Positions 34,101 through 45,475 of a stretch of DNA of 64,000 bases are shown here, in pieces. Position 1 is the first letter of the stretch, and each line of letters opens with the position of its first letter. Below the pieces are notes generated by a model, which searched no databases, was not told where the DNA came from, and saw only the letters and a program-made list of their open reading frames with translations. Source of the stretch: Lithospermum erythrorhizon (taxonomy: Eukaryota; Streptophyta; Magnoliopsida; Boraginales; Boraginaceae); the NCBI GenBank assembly GCA_019722365.1, contig JADFUC010002051.1:248001-312000 (forward strand). The letters are read 5' to 3'. The position numbers and the translations under genes were made by a program.

Positions 34101-34743
34101 TATCTTTTGAGGTTGGTAGCCCTGTATATTCTCAACCTATTTATGCGGAGTCGTAGGCTTAAAATAGGAATATGAGGGAGTTGCTTCACCCTGGGTATCA
34201 TTGATTGCCCCCAATATAAAAAATCACTTATTGCAGCACCGGGTTTGGTTCCATCACCGGCATGAATGGAATCTCACCGCCTTTTGCGGTCGGGTCCCCT
34301 GGACGTGCTTAAAGCTTGGTAGCCACAGGCGAGGGGCATCATGGCGCTTCCTTTGAGGCATTAGGCGCCAAGGCTGTACGTCCACAACCGGCTAGAAGCC
34401 AGATCCGTGCTCATGATCGAGCATCTTCTCCGCCATCTAAGATGTAGACTCTCCGGCGCTACATGTGCTTGGCCATTTCTTCCGCCATCTTTATTAGAGG
34501 CTATTCCAAGCCTCTATGGTGGTAATCCCAAATATGGGTTGACTTCTTTCCATGGATTTGTACGGGTGCGTAACCACCGGATGGGGCGACGTAGCACTCA
34601 GCCGAGTAGGTCTTGAACCTTCAAGGTATGCAATGTCCCTTTCGCATGTGGGACATGTCAACCTGCAACGTAGGATCAGACGAGTACCTGTGCCGAGTAG
34701 ATCTAGCGGATTCTCGTGAGTCAAGAGGACGAGGAGTGTAGAT

Positions 34744-34758
34744 AGCCCACCAGCGCCA
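34744..34758 (-). other. Primer-binding site of Gypsy A
   Basis: On the minus strand, a few bases after the 5' LTR, TGGCGCTGGTGGGCT resembles the TGGCGCCGTTG-type sites used by plant Tat and Athila elements. It is not an exact match to a tRNA that I can name with certainty. Confidence 0.5.
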
Positions 34759-34767
34759 GCTAAGATT

Positions 34768-36218
34768 TGTATTCGTGTTAAAGATTTTATTATTTATATG
34801 TGGTCCGAATAATAAAACCCCTTAGGAAAAATCCTTCCTGGTACAAAGAATATTTATCAAACAGATTGGGATTCTACTATCAATCTAGTTATTTCCTACG
34901 TATGCTGACGTATACAGTATGGGTTGACTTGATATGCACTCGAGCCTACCGAGCTTGGTCCAACTGGGTGCTGAGGAGCTTTTATCCCAAGGTGGTTGTA
35001 TGGACTCGATCTTTGTCGGATCCTTGAGATACGGGTCGGATTACGGATTCGACCCTCCGCTGGCTCTGACAGTAGGTCGCGTCAGCGAGCTACACGCCTC
35101 TTTGATACGCTGGGCTGGCCGGACGCTTGATAGTCTCTTTTTGACGCGGTGGATTGAGACTCTTGGTGATTTGGATTTATCCGCCTCGGACGCTTTTAGC
35201 ATTGTCTTCGCTATTAGATTCATAGTTCAGAGTACGAAAGCAACACTCTACACCGAATTTCAACCTTCTAGCTTCAGGCCGGGTTCCTCCGCCAGCTATG
35301 GGCCTTAATGTACCAGATCTAATGGTGGATGTAGAGCAGGGTTTTAGCAATTTTGTTCCTACCCTTGACTCTGGGATCGAAATAAAATTTCAAATTTCCC
35401 ATCACCAAGGGATTTGTCCTACTTCTCTCCTAGTATGTTCTAGAGCCTATTTGGTGTGAGGTGGTCTTGAGCAGCCTTGATCCTCTCCTGATTTTGATGT
35501 AGTACATGGACTCTTTAGCAAAGTGTGTTTTTCCTACAGCTTCATGATCGATAGCTCTTATTTTCCTGAGTCTCGATCGCCCACCTTCCTTGATAGTTTT
35601 AGGGCGCCTATTTGACGCATCGTTGGCCCGCACCGCTTTTTCTTTTGAATCTGTTGGAGATGCCTCATGTCCTCACTGGCTTTGCTTAGAGCTTTTCAAA
35701 TCTCTACCTTACTTTTTTTCCCACTTCAAATTTATGATTGTTTTTAAAATATTTAGTATTTATAGGCTTTTCGGGCTCCCATTCGATTGGTTGGTTTGTT
35801 TCGTATAGATCATGATCTTGATCAAGTGATTTTGAGGCATGTAATCTCGACCGGCCGATATTTTGCATGACTTATTTCAAGAATACGAAAGGCGCTTTTC
35901 AAGTTTTTAGGTAAAAAATGGATTTATTTATCGACTCTATTTTCTTGCTTTATTAATTCAAGCCTCAGATCTTTCGAAAACTTGGGCCTCGAGGTTTAAA
36001 ATTAAGCTTATTTAATGTAAACCGTAATTTTAACCTAAAATTAATATCGCACTTTGATCTTCTCGTGGAAATCTTATTATTTTTTCCCCGGCTTGAATTC
36101 TAATTAAAGCTCTCTAAATAACCTTGTCAATACGTGTAATCGTGTGATCGGTTAAAAATTAATTCAATTAATAAATCCATAGAAATGAACTTTATTGATT
36201 AAAATTCTACTATCTACA
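34768..36218 (-). mobile_element. 5' LTR of Gypsy A
   Basis: It starts TGTATTCGTG and ends CTACTATCTACA, so TG...CA as LTRs should. It matches the 3' LTR (24100-25475) and LTR A1 over its whole length. Divergence between the two LTRs is visible to the eye, so the insertion is not recent. The right flank is ACATC. Confidence 0.8.
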
Positions 36219-36977
36219 ACATCATTATTATATATTTAATTTATATCAATATAAAATTTGATGGAACATATATATATACTACACTTTTTATATTAATTTC
36301 TCGTTTTTTTTATAAATACTCCGTACATAAATATTTATGTAATGTGCATGCATGCATCTAAAGACAAAAGCTTGCATATATAAGCCCTTCTATTTGAATA
36401 ATTTTGACTACTACATATATTATTGTTGATTTGAATAGGTGTTACTCCAATCAATACTTCATCAGAATAATATTGGGGTAATGTTATCATTGGACATGCA
36501 CGGCATCACTATTGATTGGGTTCAATTATTAGTTTCTAATACTAAATGAAACATCTAAATTTTCTTTTAATGTAATAAAAATTGCTAATTGATGACCCAA
36601 TGCAAGCAGTAAGTTAGAATCATTCACCACCTTAGGTAATCCCAAGCTGACTTTTTTCTTTTTTGAAGTATATATATATTGTGACATGGAGTAGACTTTT
36701 ATTTTTTGAAGTATATATTTGTGACATGGATGGAGTAGACTTTTACTTTTATACGTGAGATGGAGCTGACTTTAAGTAATTAATTTTTTAAAAGGAGTTG
36801 AGTTTTTTATATATATGAAAAATGTGAAAGAGAGGAAAAGAAGGGTTGACCTATTGGTTTATTTTCTTTTCATAATATTATTTAGAAAGTTTATGGCTAA
36901 GACATGTGGTGTAGTGCATGAAATTAAACTCTTAAATCGTACGCGTATGTACACTTAGTAGTACATCATTTTTTAAG
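36219..36977. other. Intergenic, no gene seen; two small repeats
   Basis: AT-rich. A 44-47-base tandem duplication (36660-36750) repeats TTTGAAGTATATAT and GTGACATGGA..GTAGACTTTTA. A short inverted repeat at about 36516-36605 pairs GGGTTCAATTATTAG with CTAATTGATGACCC. Confidence 0.6.
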
Positions 36978-38076
36978 GAGAAATTTGGTGGAACAACACA
37001 AGTTAAGCGAATGATTGTAAAAATAATATTTTTTTTTGGGTAAAATAACATATATTTTTATAAAAATATTAAATTATTCTTACTTTTTTAAAAAACTATT
37101 TCTTCTTCTTCTTCATAAAAAACACCACTACCACCCTCCTCCTCATATCAACCCACAACCCTGCAACCCCAAACAGCCTCCCTCCCAAATAACTCCCAAC
37201 CCCCATCGCCTCCAAACAACCCCACCCCACCATCACCACAATCCCACCTCCCCAAAACAAATTCTCTCCCACCTCCCAAACACCCCACCCCACTACCACA
37301 TCGCCTCTAACACTACCACAACCCTCCCTCAAATCACAAACAAATTTCCTAGCCCACCACCACCATCACCCCAAAACTCTAATCCTACTAAAACACCACC
37401 ACCTCAAAACCCGCCGGTTTGACTATAATACCACCTCACCAAACCATCACCACCACCACCCATACACCCCCAAAATCATATAATACCATTCAACAAAACA
37501 ATTACTATACACCAAATACAATTCAACGATGCATATTAGTGAGCCTTTTACCAACCACCACCTGGTTAACCACCACCACCACAAAATAGCCTCCCCCAAA
37601 TTCCCACTCACCACACGACCGGAATTCTAACCCCACCGCCAATTAAAATTCTTAGAAACCCTACCCCAATTTTTTTCCAATTAAAACTGAAAATTACAAA
37701 AAAAAAGGAGTGGGGCTGGCCGCGACTTTCACCTGAGTAGGGGTCGCCGACTTTTAAAGGGAGGTCGCAGTTTTCCGATGGGGGAGTAAAAACGGGGTAG
37801 GGGAAACTTGATGAGGGATTTACGCGCGGGGCGCATTTAAAATGGTGGGCGGTCACGATGATGGTCGCCATGATTTACGCGGCGGTGACGGAGAATGTTG
37901 TTTTCAAAAGGCTTTGCGGGTATTTAGGGGCGTGTTTTGAGAAGAGAAGAAGAGGAAGAGAAGAAATATGCTTAAAGATGATTTCGTTATTAGTATTGGG
38001 GTTATGTTATTTAGAAAAAAAGTGTTATTTTTTGGGTAATCATTTCCTTCACTTATATTATTGTTCCAAATTTCTC
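36978..38076. mobile_element. Mutator-like element with GC-rich cargo (Pack-MULE candidate)
   Basis: The two ends are inverted repeats. The left starts GAGAAATTTGGTGGAACAAC, and the right, reverse complemented, GAGAAATTTGGAACAAT; similarity continues for about 60 bases through AATGATT. The element is flanked by a perfect 9-bp direct duplication TTTTTTAAG (36969-36977 and 38077-38085), the hallmark of Mutator transposons. The interior (37110-37960) is sharply different from the AT-rich ends: first 500 bases of C-rich CCACCACC-type sequence, then 300 bases of G+C-rich DNA. This is how Pack-MULEs with captured gene pieces look. No transposase is present. Confidence 0.85.
37110..37960 (-). other. 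Captured-looking insert within the Mutator-like element
   Basis: On the minus strand the first part is rich in GGTGGTGG. On the + strand a frame at 37036-37422 gives a Pro/His/Thr/Asn-rich peptide (PPPSPQNSNPTKTPPPQ), and on the minus strand 37608-37871 gives an 87-residue frame starting MATIIVTAHHFKCAPRV. Neither resembles a family I know, and the first is simply a translation of a simple repeat. The 37700-37960 portion is the least repetitive and is the part most likely to match a host gene. Confidence 0.4.
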
Positions 38077-38085
38077 TTTTTTAAG

Positions 38086-38369
38086 TAATTTTCGTTGATG
38101 AATAATAATTGAACGAGGTCTCACCCTTAATTATACTCCATTCAACGAAGGATGTAGAATTTTGACATGACAAAAATTAAAAAGTGACTAGTTTTTAAGA
38201 AAATGTACTCTCTTTAATTTGCCCTTGAATAATAATCACGTCTATTTGAAGATGATCAAATTTCATAATTTTTTTATTACGGACTATATTTAATTTAACT
38301 AATTAAATCTTATAAACTTATATACTTTATATAACTCATTAGTAAATTGATTGCAAATAAAGCATTTAT
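38086..38369. other. Intergenic, no gene seen
   Basis: AT-rich spacer between the Mutator-like element and the foldback element. No recognisable structure. Confidence 0.5.
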
Positions 38370-38694
38370 GCTAATTGTCAATATGATCCCGGATAGTGGG
38401 TCGATATTGTCATTTGGTGTTAGATAGTTTAAAAGTTACAGTCTGATCCCCAAAATTATCGCAGAGTTGTAAATTAATCCAAAAACTAACAGAACTATTA
38501 AATAATCCTAACTGAAAAATTGCGAGTACAACAACATCCATTTTCCTTTAACTTATAAATTATAATAGCTCCGTCAAACTTGGGGAACAATTTGCAATTC
38601 TGTGGTATTTTTGGAAATTAGTAGGTAACTTTTGAACTATCAACAACCAAATGACAATATGGACTCACTATTTGGGAACCAAATTGACGATTAT
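38370..38694. mobile_element. Foldback/MITE with ~110-base inverted repeats
   Basis: The first and last ~110 bases are imperfect inverted repeats. The left arm has GTCGATATTGTCATTTGGTG and AGTTTAAAAGTTAC. The right arm, reverse complemented, has GTCCATATTGTCATTTGGTT and AGTTCAAAAGTTAC. The centre is only about 100 bases and non-coding. No clear target duplication. Its right end lies about 10 bases from the LTR of Gypsy B. Confidence 0.7.
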
Positions 38695-38704
38695 CTCCAA
38701 TGCA

Positions 38705-40588
38705 TGTAATGCAAAGAAGAATTTTTATTATTTATCAAAGGGGTACAAAATAAAACCTTATCAGAAGAGAAATTTCCTCAAATGCATAAGTTTTATCAAA
38801 CGAACCGATCAACTGCCCAAACTATGGGTCCCTTGCCGCTTGGTCGATGATTTGTGAGAGATTTTTGGCTCGCTTTTGACCTAGACTTGGTCTCTATAGG
38901 AGCTGGGTAGCGAGTCAGTTTGACTCGAGCCGAGCTTGACTCGATTCCAGCCGAGGCCGATTTGATTTGATTTGCTTTTGGCTAGGAGCTCTATGAGTCG
39001 TGGATTGGATGTTATTTCCCCATGAATGGATATGTGTCCCGGTTTCATGGACTTTCAGGACCGTTTTGACTTGATACGGTCCGGTTCAAGTGGGTCTTAG
39101 CCGTATATTCCCTTGTTGGTTGTATGAACCGATCTCCGGGTCTATATTAGACTTCGATGGACTTACTACAAAAGTGTTCAGTTGTTTGTCTTTACCTTGT
39201 GCTAGGACTTAAGTGGTGATGTTCCCTGGGGACTATAGCCGCTACACGTGTTTGCGGACTGAAAGTACCGCCACTTGTCTTAAGTAGACTTTGCAGCTCG
39301 AGAGGCGCTTAATCCTTGAGCGGACTTGATTTCGATAGACCCGAATACGTGGGTTGTATAGAGTGATAGCAAGCACGTATCGGGGCTGCAATGCGGCGCT
39401 CTTGCTTGCACTGCCCCAGCAGCCTTGTTGCCAGAGCGACGTAGATGTGCTGACTTGAAGTGAGATTTCCACTTGCCTCGATCTTATAAATTGCATCATA
39501 ATGTCTTAACATCTGTTTGTTGTAGACTGAGATTTTGCCTCACTCGACTTGATTTAAGCCGTGGGAAGACTATATGCTTCTAGTTTATACTACCGGCCTT
39601 ATGCCTTCACGTAGCTGACGATCAAGAGGAAGTTCAAGATCCCAACCTTGTTGACATACTCATCACTGCATGTGGGCCTTAGCACGTATTTTGTCTCGAC
39701 TCCACCATAAAAAATCAATATTCATATTTCCTATATCTAGAACTCGATGAATCAAACTCGAGAATTATCGTGTGTTCATGCAAGATTTATGAATAATTAG
39801 GTGCTTATAACTTATTCTCGAATTATTCGAAGCGCTTGAGATCTCAGTGTCGATTCTCAATGATTTTAAGTTTAACTTGAAGAATTATTACGCTTTGTGC
39901 AATAATTTATAATTTCAAAGGCCTATTTGTGGCTACCCGGAGGTGTTTCCAAACCTCGTGGTGTTTATCCCGTGATTTAAAAGCATTTAACTTGTAGAAT
40001 TTCGGAGGTGTCCTATTTATTTTCTTAGATTTTTTGTGTATTTTCCGAATGAGAATTGGCGGAATTTTCGCACAAGGGGGGGGTATTTACAGCTCGGATT
40101 TGAATACTTGCTTCCTCGATTGGGTTGGTTTGATTTCTCAAAAGCGGATCACGATATTAACTGTTGAATCTCGAGGCAACATCTCGACTGGGCCGGAGAT
40201 TTAGAAGCAATTTTCTTCCAAGAATCGGCGGCCCTTATTTTCATGTGAAAAGAAGGTTCCGGGTTCTTTTTTCTAGGTCAAATATATATTCATTGACCCC
40301 GGACCTGAGCCTTGATTTTGAACCACATAACTGTAATCTTCATTTTAAATTCCGAACTTTCAAGCTTCAATTTTAGCCCCTAGAGCCGATTTAATTCGAA
40401 CCCTAAATTTAATGAACATTTAATTTGGGGGCTATTTTCCCGGAAACACTTGTTGCAATGAAGTTTACATTAAATTTAGGCCTCGATTGGTAACCCTAGC
40501 CACATGTAAAGAGGGTTCGATTTAAATTAATTTGATTAAGTCATATTAATCATTTTTAATTAAAATTTAATAAATTTCACCTGCTTCA
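38705..40588 (-). mobile_element. 3' LTR of Gypsy B
   Basis: It starts TGTAATGCAAAGAAG and ends TTTCACCTGCTTCA. It shares AATTTTTATTATTTAT, TGGGCCTTAGCA, GAACTCGATGAATCAAAC, TTTCGGAGGTGTCCTATTTA and GAACCCTAAATTTAATGAAC with the 5' LTR. Confidence 0.8.
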
Positions 40589-40847
40589 TAGATTGCTCTC
40601 CAACCGGCACATGCTTAGTAGGTATCGGGTTCGACTCAGATAAAGGTCCACAATGAATCTAGTACATGATATTTCATAATTTACCTAATAGGCGTTAAGC
40701 CCTCGACATCCGGTTCCGCGATTTCATGTGATGCGATTGATCATTTATTGATGTGAATTTGTTACTTATCTTGATCCGTGTTAAGCAATGCTCCTTTCTC
40801 AAGCAGTGAGGTCCATACCGTGTTTAACCTTAATTTCTCGACTCATG

Positions 40848-41305
40848 CGTATGTATTTAAGGCTAACGGCGGTTCCTAGGTTATCATCCATGTCATTGTA
40901 TGGCTTTGATGGATGATCACATATTTATAGGGATTTATTTTGATGCCTTTGATCACGATCCCCAGCTACCCTCTCGAAGTTATAGAGGTCGACTCATTTA
41001 AAGGATTTATTTGCGGGCACATTTCGCGTCACGCATCCCACTCAGTTTCCGGCCCGACTTGGCTGGATGTATACTGGATCATTTATCGGCGAGAATTTAT
41101 TAGTCATCGTGGATCCGGTTACCAACGCTTCCCTCTACATTTAAAGTCCGTGAGCCGGTGTTCAATCTCGATTTTGGACTTATCGCATGCATTTAAGGCT
41201 AATCATGTCCTTGGTTATCATCATCCATGCTATCACGGCCAAGGATGATTACCTATTTATAGGGATTTATTGTGATGCCTTTAATCACGATCCCTAGCCA
41301 ACTCC
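40848..41305 (+). repeat. Direct repeat pair next to the 3' LTR of Gypsy B
   Basis: Copies at about 40848-40975 and 41182-41305 share ATTTAAGGCTAA, GGTTATCATC, TATTTATAGGGATTTATT, TGATGCCTTTRATCACGATC and CCYAGC. The spacing is about 335 bases. Confidence 0.85.
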
Positions 41306-41444
41306 CCGACTTATAGGAGGCTTCGACCTTACTTAAATAATTTATTTTGATTACATTTTATGTCAAGATCCTTAATTAAATCTCCGGTCGCTGACTTAGT
41401 AAAGACTCAAATTATGTAGGATTTTAATGCCAACTCAAGGTTGA

Positions 41445-41660
41445 TCCCATTAATTCTCCATTTATTAGAGAATTTCAATTATTCGGTCTCCGATGTTAAC
41501 ATTTAGCTGTGACAAGTACGTTAAGACCCATTTAATTCTCAATTTACTGTAGAATCGAAGTTATTTGGGTTTCACGTGAATACGCATGTATTACATAGTT
41601 AAGCACTCCATTTAATTCTCAATTTATTAGAGAATAAATTATTTCTTAGAGATGTAGTAT
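41445..41660 (+). repeat. Three ~81-base repeats near the 3' end of Gypsy B
   Basis: CCATTTAATTCTCAATTTAT or a close variant, then TAGAGAAT and AATTATT, recurs near 41447, 41529 and 41609. Tandem repeats before the 3' LTR are common in Tat/Ogre-like elements. Confidence 0.75.
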
Positions 41661-44600
41661 TTCTCTAATTTATTGATCCGAATCTCTTGGATTCGAATGG
41701 AGTCAATATTTTAAGATGATTATCCTTATGCTTGATTTTAATTTTTAATTAAATCCCATTTTTCGGATTTTTTGGACCCATTCGGTCTCATTTTATTCAA
41801 GCGAGTCATATTTTGGGACATATTTTTCTATGAAAAATTTCGATCATCCCGACCCATACGCATAGGGTTTTCGAACAAGGTCTATATAAGGGTTGGACAT
41901 ATTTTGGGCTAGTTCGTTTTATTTTGTCTTGCAATTCTAGAATCCTTCCTTACGCAACAAAATGCTGGGCTTTAGTGGTAGTTGGCCCAATACGAGGTCT
42001 ATATATGGTCAGATGATTCAAAAATCAATATTTCATCATACTCCCTCCTTCTTCACGCCGAAAGTTACGAAAGCGAAGCTCATCCTCTATTTTTCTGCTT
42101 TTGTTTTGATCTTTTACTTGACACATTATATGATCATCCATCATTATTAATGTGCTTTTTTCATGCTTTGCAAGTTCTTGGAATTGAGTAGAAGTATAAA
42201 GTTGACAATTTTTTGGAACATTGTTCAAGCTTTTGCATAAAGGTAGCACTTTGACTCTTTATGCCTCTTTTATGCTTTTTGATGAACTTCTTTAATGATC
42301 ATTCTTGATTATGCTTAGTTAGATGCTAGGATATTCCCTTGAAGCACATAGCATAATTGTTTTTCTTGAATTATACAATTTTGGTTTGTCAAATTTCGCC
42401 TTGTTAGAAATTGCTTCATAACGTTATAAGTCGGCTTTTGAGTCACTTATATCGTTAGGAAAGAGGTCTAAGAGGCGAATTCTTTTAGAGTATAAATAGC
42501 CCCATAGTTCAGCCAAAAGAGTTTCGAAAGTTATGACTGTTTTAAGATGATACCGGAATTTTTCATAGCTTCTTTAAAGATTTGTTTCTCCCAACTCGGA
42601 TATCCAATTGGGGTGAGGTTTGTGCTCACGAACTCGTTTATGAGTCTAGTTTATGGGCATATTTTTTCAGATTTTTCTCAAAGCGCGGAGGTTAGTCAGT
42701 TTTTGCAAGCCTCAGCTTGTGCATTCACGCCAGGATGTGACGACCTTGGAGCATATAGTACGGACCTTTAGGGACTTTGTCAGATCCATCTCCTTTTGCT
42801 TCGACGATCCCTCTATAAGAGCTCGACATTTGATTTGCTTTTCTTTGACTTTGTAGACTCACTGTGAAGTAGTTGATGATCATAGGTCTTCTTCTACCTT
42901 CATCATGTTTGAGTTTGCCTTTGAGTCATAACTGGATAAAGTTAGCCATACATACATCAAGTCCTAATGACCCCGAGTATCGATGATATTTATTAGGCGG
43001 AGACGTGCCCTCTTCCCTTTCTATTGACCACGTGCTCATGGAATCATTATGTTTACGCTTTTTAGTCCTTGTCTAGGTACATCCCTTGGTTTGAGGGACG
43101 TTGGCAAGTAATGGGACGTCCCCTTCTTGTTCTTCCAACCTTCTGCCTTTGGATTAACCATGACTCTATGCCCTTTCTTGCTTTTGATTTGATAGCATGA
43201 GTGGTATATGAGTTGGAGACGGACGTCCCTCTCCTACTCATCGCTTCCTTTATGTCATGGACGTATACTTCCAAGCGAGAGGGGCTGGGCACCCTTTTGG
43301 GTGACATGATCTTTGAGGTTAGCTCTCATTCTTCTTTGAAGAATAGCATGCACCATGTATCCCTCTTAGGCCTTGGTTTCATTTACTTTTGCTTTTGAAT
43401 TTCAAATTTGATGCTTATAGCTCTTTGGTCTTCGCTTTGCTTTCACACAATAGTTCCTGGGAGAACAAAGAAAGTTTGATAAGTTATAACTGAAGCTCAA
43501 GGCCCCGAGTCGCCACGCCCTCATGATCAAGTCAAACGTAGTTCGTTTGGGTTGATATCTTTTACTTCATTCATGAACGGTTAGGTATTTTATGCTCTCA
43601 TCATGAGCCGTTAGGCACTTTATGCTCATTGTGGTTATGGTCCTAATACATTTAAGTATAGAATCGCTTTTTAGTGACGACTCATTTATGGATTCTTACC
43701 TTCTTCCTTTCCTCTTTAGCTGGTCAAACACTGCATATATCCTCCTTCAGCTTCGGGTTATTGATTTCCAACAACGGCGAAGGCATCACGTACGGTGTAG
43801 GGTATCGCTCCATTCTACACCTCCTGATACTAGGCCCCAGGCACGAAGCTACAAAGGGCGTAGGCTTTATATCTTGTTTGTTAGCAGTATAAGACCTCTT
43901 CATTTTCATTATCGAGATATAATGCACATGAATCGCATGATGTGGCGAAAAAGAGGTACCTCTCCTTCAAGCGCAGGCCTGACATGACGCCATGAATCGG
44001 GCATATGGTTGGTGCGTCCCCCGAGGCTACTCACCAGCCTTTGCTTCTCACTCTTTATCTACCTTCATATCTTGTGCTTTCCCATATTTATCTACATTTA
44101 TCTCAAGCGTCATGACTCCCAACTTGACCTTAGTCCCTAGATCCAAGGGTTTTAGTGGTGTTCCCTTGTATCTGGTCCGAAGTCGCAATCTAGGAGCCTT
44201 ATTGGCGTAGTCCCATCTTAAGATTATAGCTCCACCTCATAAGCTTTAATAGCTTAACTCTGAGGGTTATTTGTTGGTGTAAAGCCAGGCAATATCGTGG
44301 TCGATTAATCAATCTTGGCTCATGGCTTTGCCAAATCGAGACGGTGCCAATGATTTGCTAATTTGATAGGTTGTACATCCTTATACCCCTCCGAAGACGT
44401 TGAATATCAGGGACGTTCCCTACCTAAATTTTGTGAGGCTCGCTTTGGACAAGCCGATATGTTCTCGACCGGCCTTAGCAAATTAGTAGCTCAAGATAAA
44501 CGCTACGCCCGCTTAGAGGCGTTGGCTGACATGTTGTATATGTTCCTAACTAGCCTTTAATAGCAATTTAGTCGACGGTTCCTATTCCTCAGATGGATAT

Positions 44601-45250
44601 TCGTATGTTGAATATCTGTGGTGCCTGAGCTATGTGTTTTAGGTAGAAGGAGCCTCAAATTTCATGAGAGGATGTATTTCTTCTTGAACCCGGCAACTTG
44701 GGTCTTCTCGAGATCATTTATTTTGAACACCCTCAAACTATTGGGACCTCAATCCTCTGAGTTTTAGAGGTAATGTTCATTGCAGGGAGCTTATTTCCTC
44801 CCTACTCTTATTTGCTCTCAGAGAGTGTCGACTTCTCGCTCTTCACCTCATCCATAGACATGTCATTCATTTAGTCAATTTGATAGAGTGTTTGACGTAG
44901 TGGTGGCCGCTTCAATGGTGTTAAGCTTTTGTCCCTATCTTCATCATCACTTACGCCCCTGTGCGTTCAAGAGTTTCAAAGAATGTTGCGCTTCAGAGCT
45001 TTTAACAAAGATAATTTCTGTAGATTGTAGTTTCACCTCGTATTTCTAACAAATGAAAATCGGTGGTTACTTGTAGACACGTACATGCCTGGTTGGATTG
45101 GCTGACATCCGCCATGCTTGTTCATCTTATATTGCTTTTGGCTATCTTTTTTAGCTCAAGCTTTTTTGGGGGACAACATGAATGCTGTTTTAAGTTATGT
45201 ACGCGCTTGATATGTAATGAGCCGCCACGCATCTCAAGAGAGAGGTTATC
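41661..45250 (-). pseudogene. Remaining pol zone of Gypsy B, not individually recognised
   Basis: About 3.6 kb in which reverse transcriptase, RNase H and integrase would be expected. Both strands show only short frames, none with catalytic motifs that I can identify. It may be a mixture of decayed pol and non-coding tail. Confidence 0.3.
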
Positions 45251-45254
45251 CCTT

Positions 45255-45475
45255 GGGATCAAGCCAAACGTGAAGTTCGTGGGGCGCCGACACTTTATCC
45301 TCATATCAAGGGAGGGTCGCGCTTATCCTATGCTCGGGAGGGCATTTCTTATCCTCGTGTTCGGGCGGTTGATTTATCTTTGCCCTTCCTCATCCGAGAG
45401 GTGAATAATTATACTGCTCGAGAGTTTATAGTTTAGACTCATATCATGAGCGCAAGTGGGCAGCTTTATTCGTGG
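45255..45475 (-). repeat. Tandem array (~33-base units) in Gypsy B
   Basis: Units with TTATCCTCRTGTTCGGGAGG-like cores begin near 45288, 45322 and 45352, followed by weaker copies to 45470. The motif is the same as in the last unit of the Gypsy A array (TTTATCCTCGTGCTTGGGGA), at about the same distance from the protease. Confidence 0.7.

Larger units (their letters stand above)
20708..36218 (-). mobile_element. Ty3/Gypsy retrotransposon A (Tat/Ogre-like), decayed, interrupted by CACTA-2
   Basis: This is a copy-and-paste element lying on the minus strand. Its 5' LTR is at 34768-36218 and its 3' LTR is split into 20708-~20750 and ~24100-25475. Reading leftward from the 5' LTR come a primer-binding site, gag remnants (34.1-33.2 kb), the protease end (GRPWIT, 32.65 kb), a tandem array (31.06-30.79 kb), a possible integrase C-terminus (about 28.96 kb) and a long non-coding tail with 170-base repeats. 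This order (gag, protease, then integrase last) is that of Ty3/Gypsy. The GRPWI motif and the long spacer before the 3' LTR fit the Tat/Ogre branch. Flanking pentamers (TGATT and ACATC) do not match. All frames are broken. Confidence 0.75.

Noticed and set aside
37036..37422. 128-codon Pro/His-rich frame as a possible proline-rich protein gene
   Set aside because: It begins in the element's inverted repeat and is a plain translation of CCACCACC simple sequence.
43622..43987. 121-codon + strand frame in Gypsy B
   Set aside because: No recognisable domain; it overlaps two other frames in the same decayed retroelement interior.
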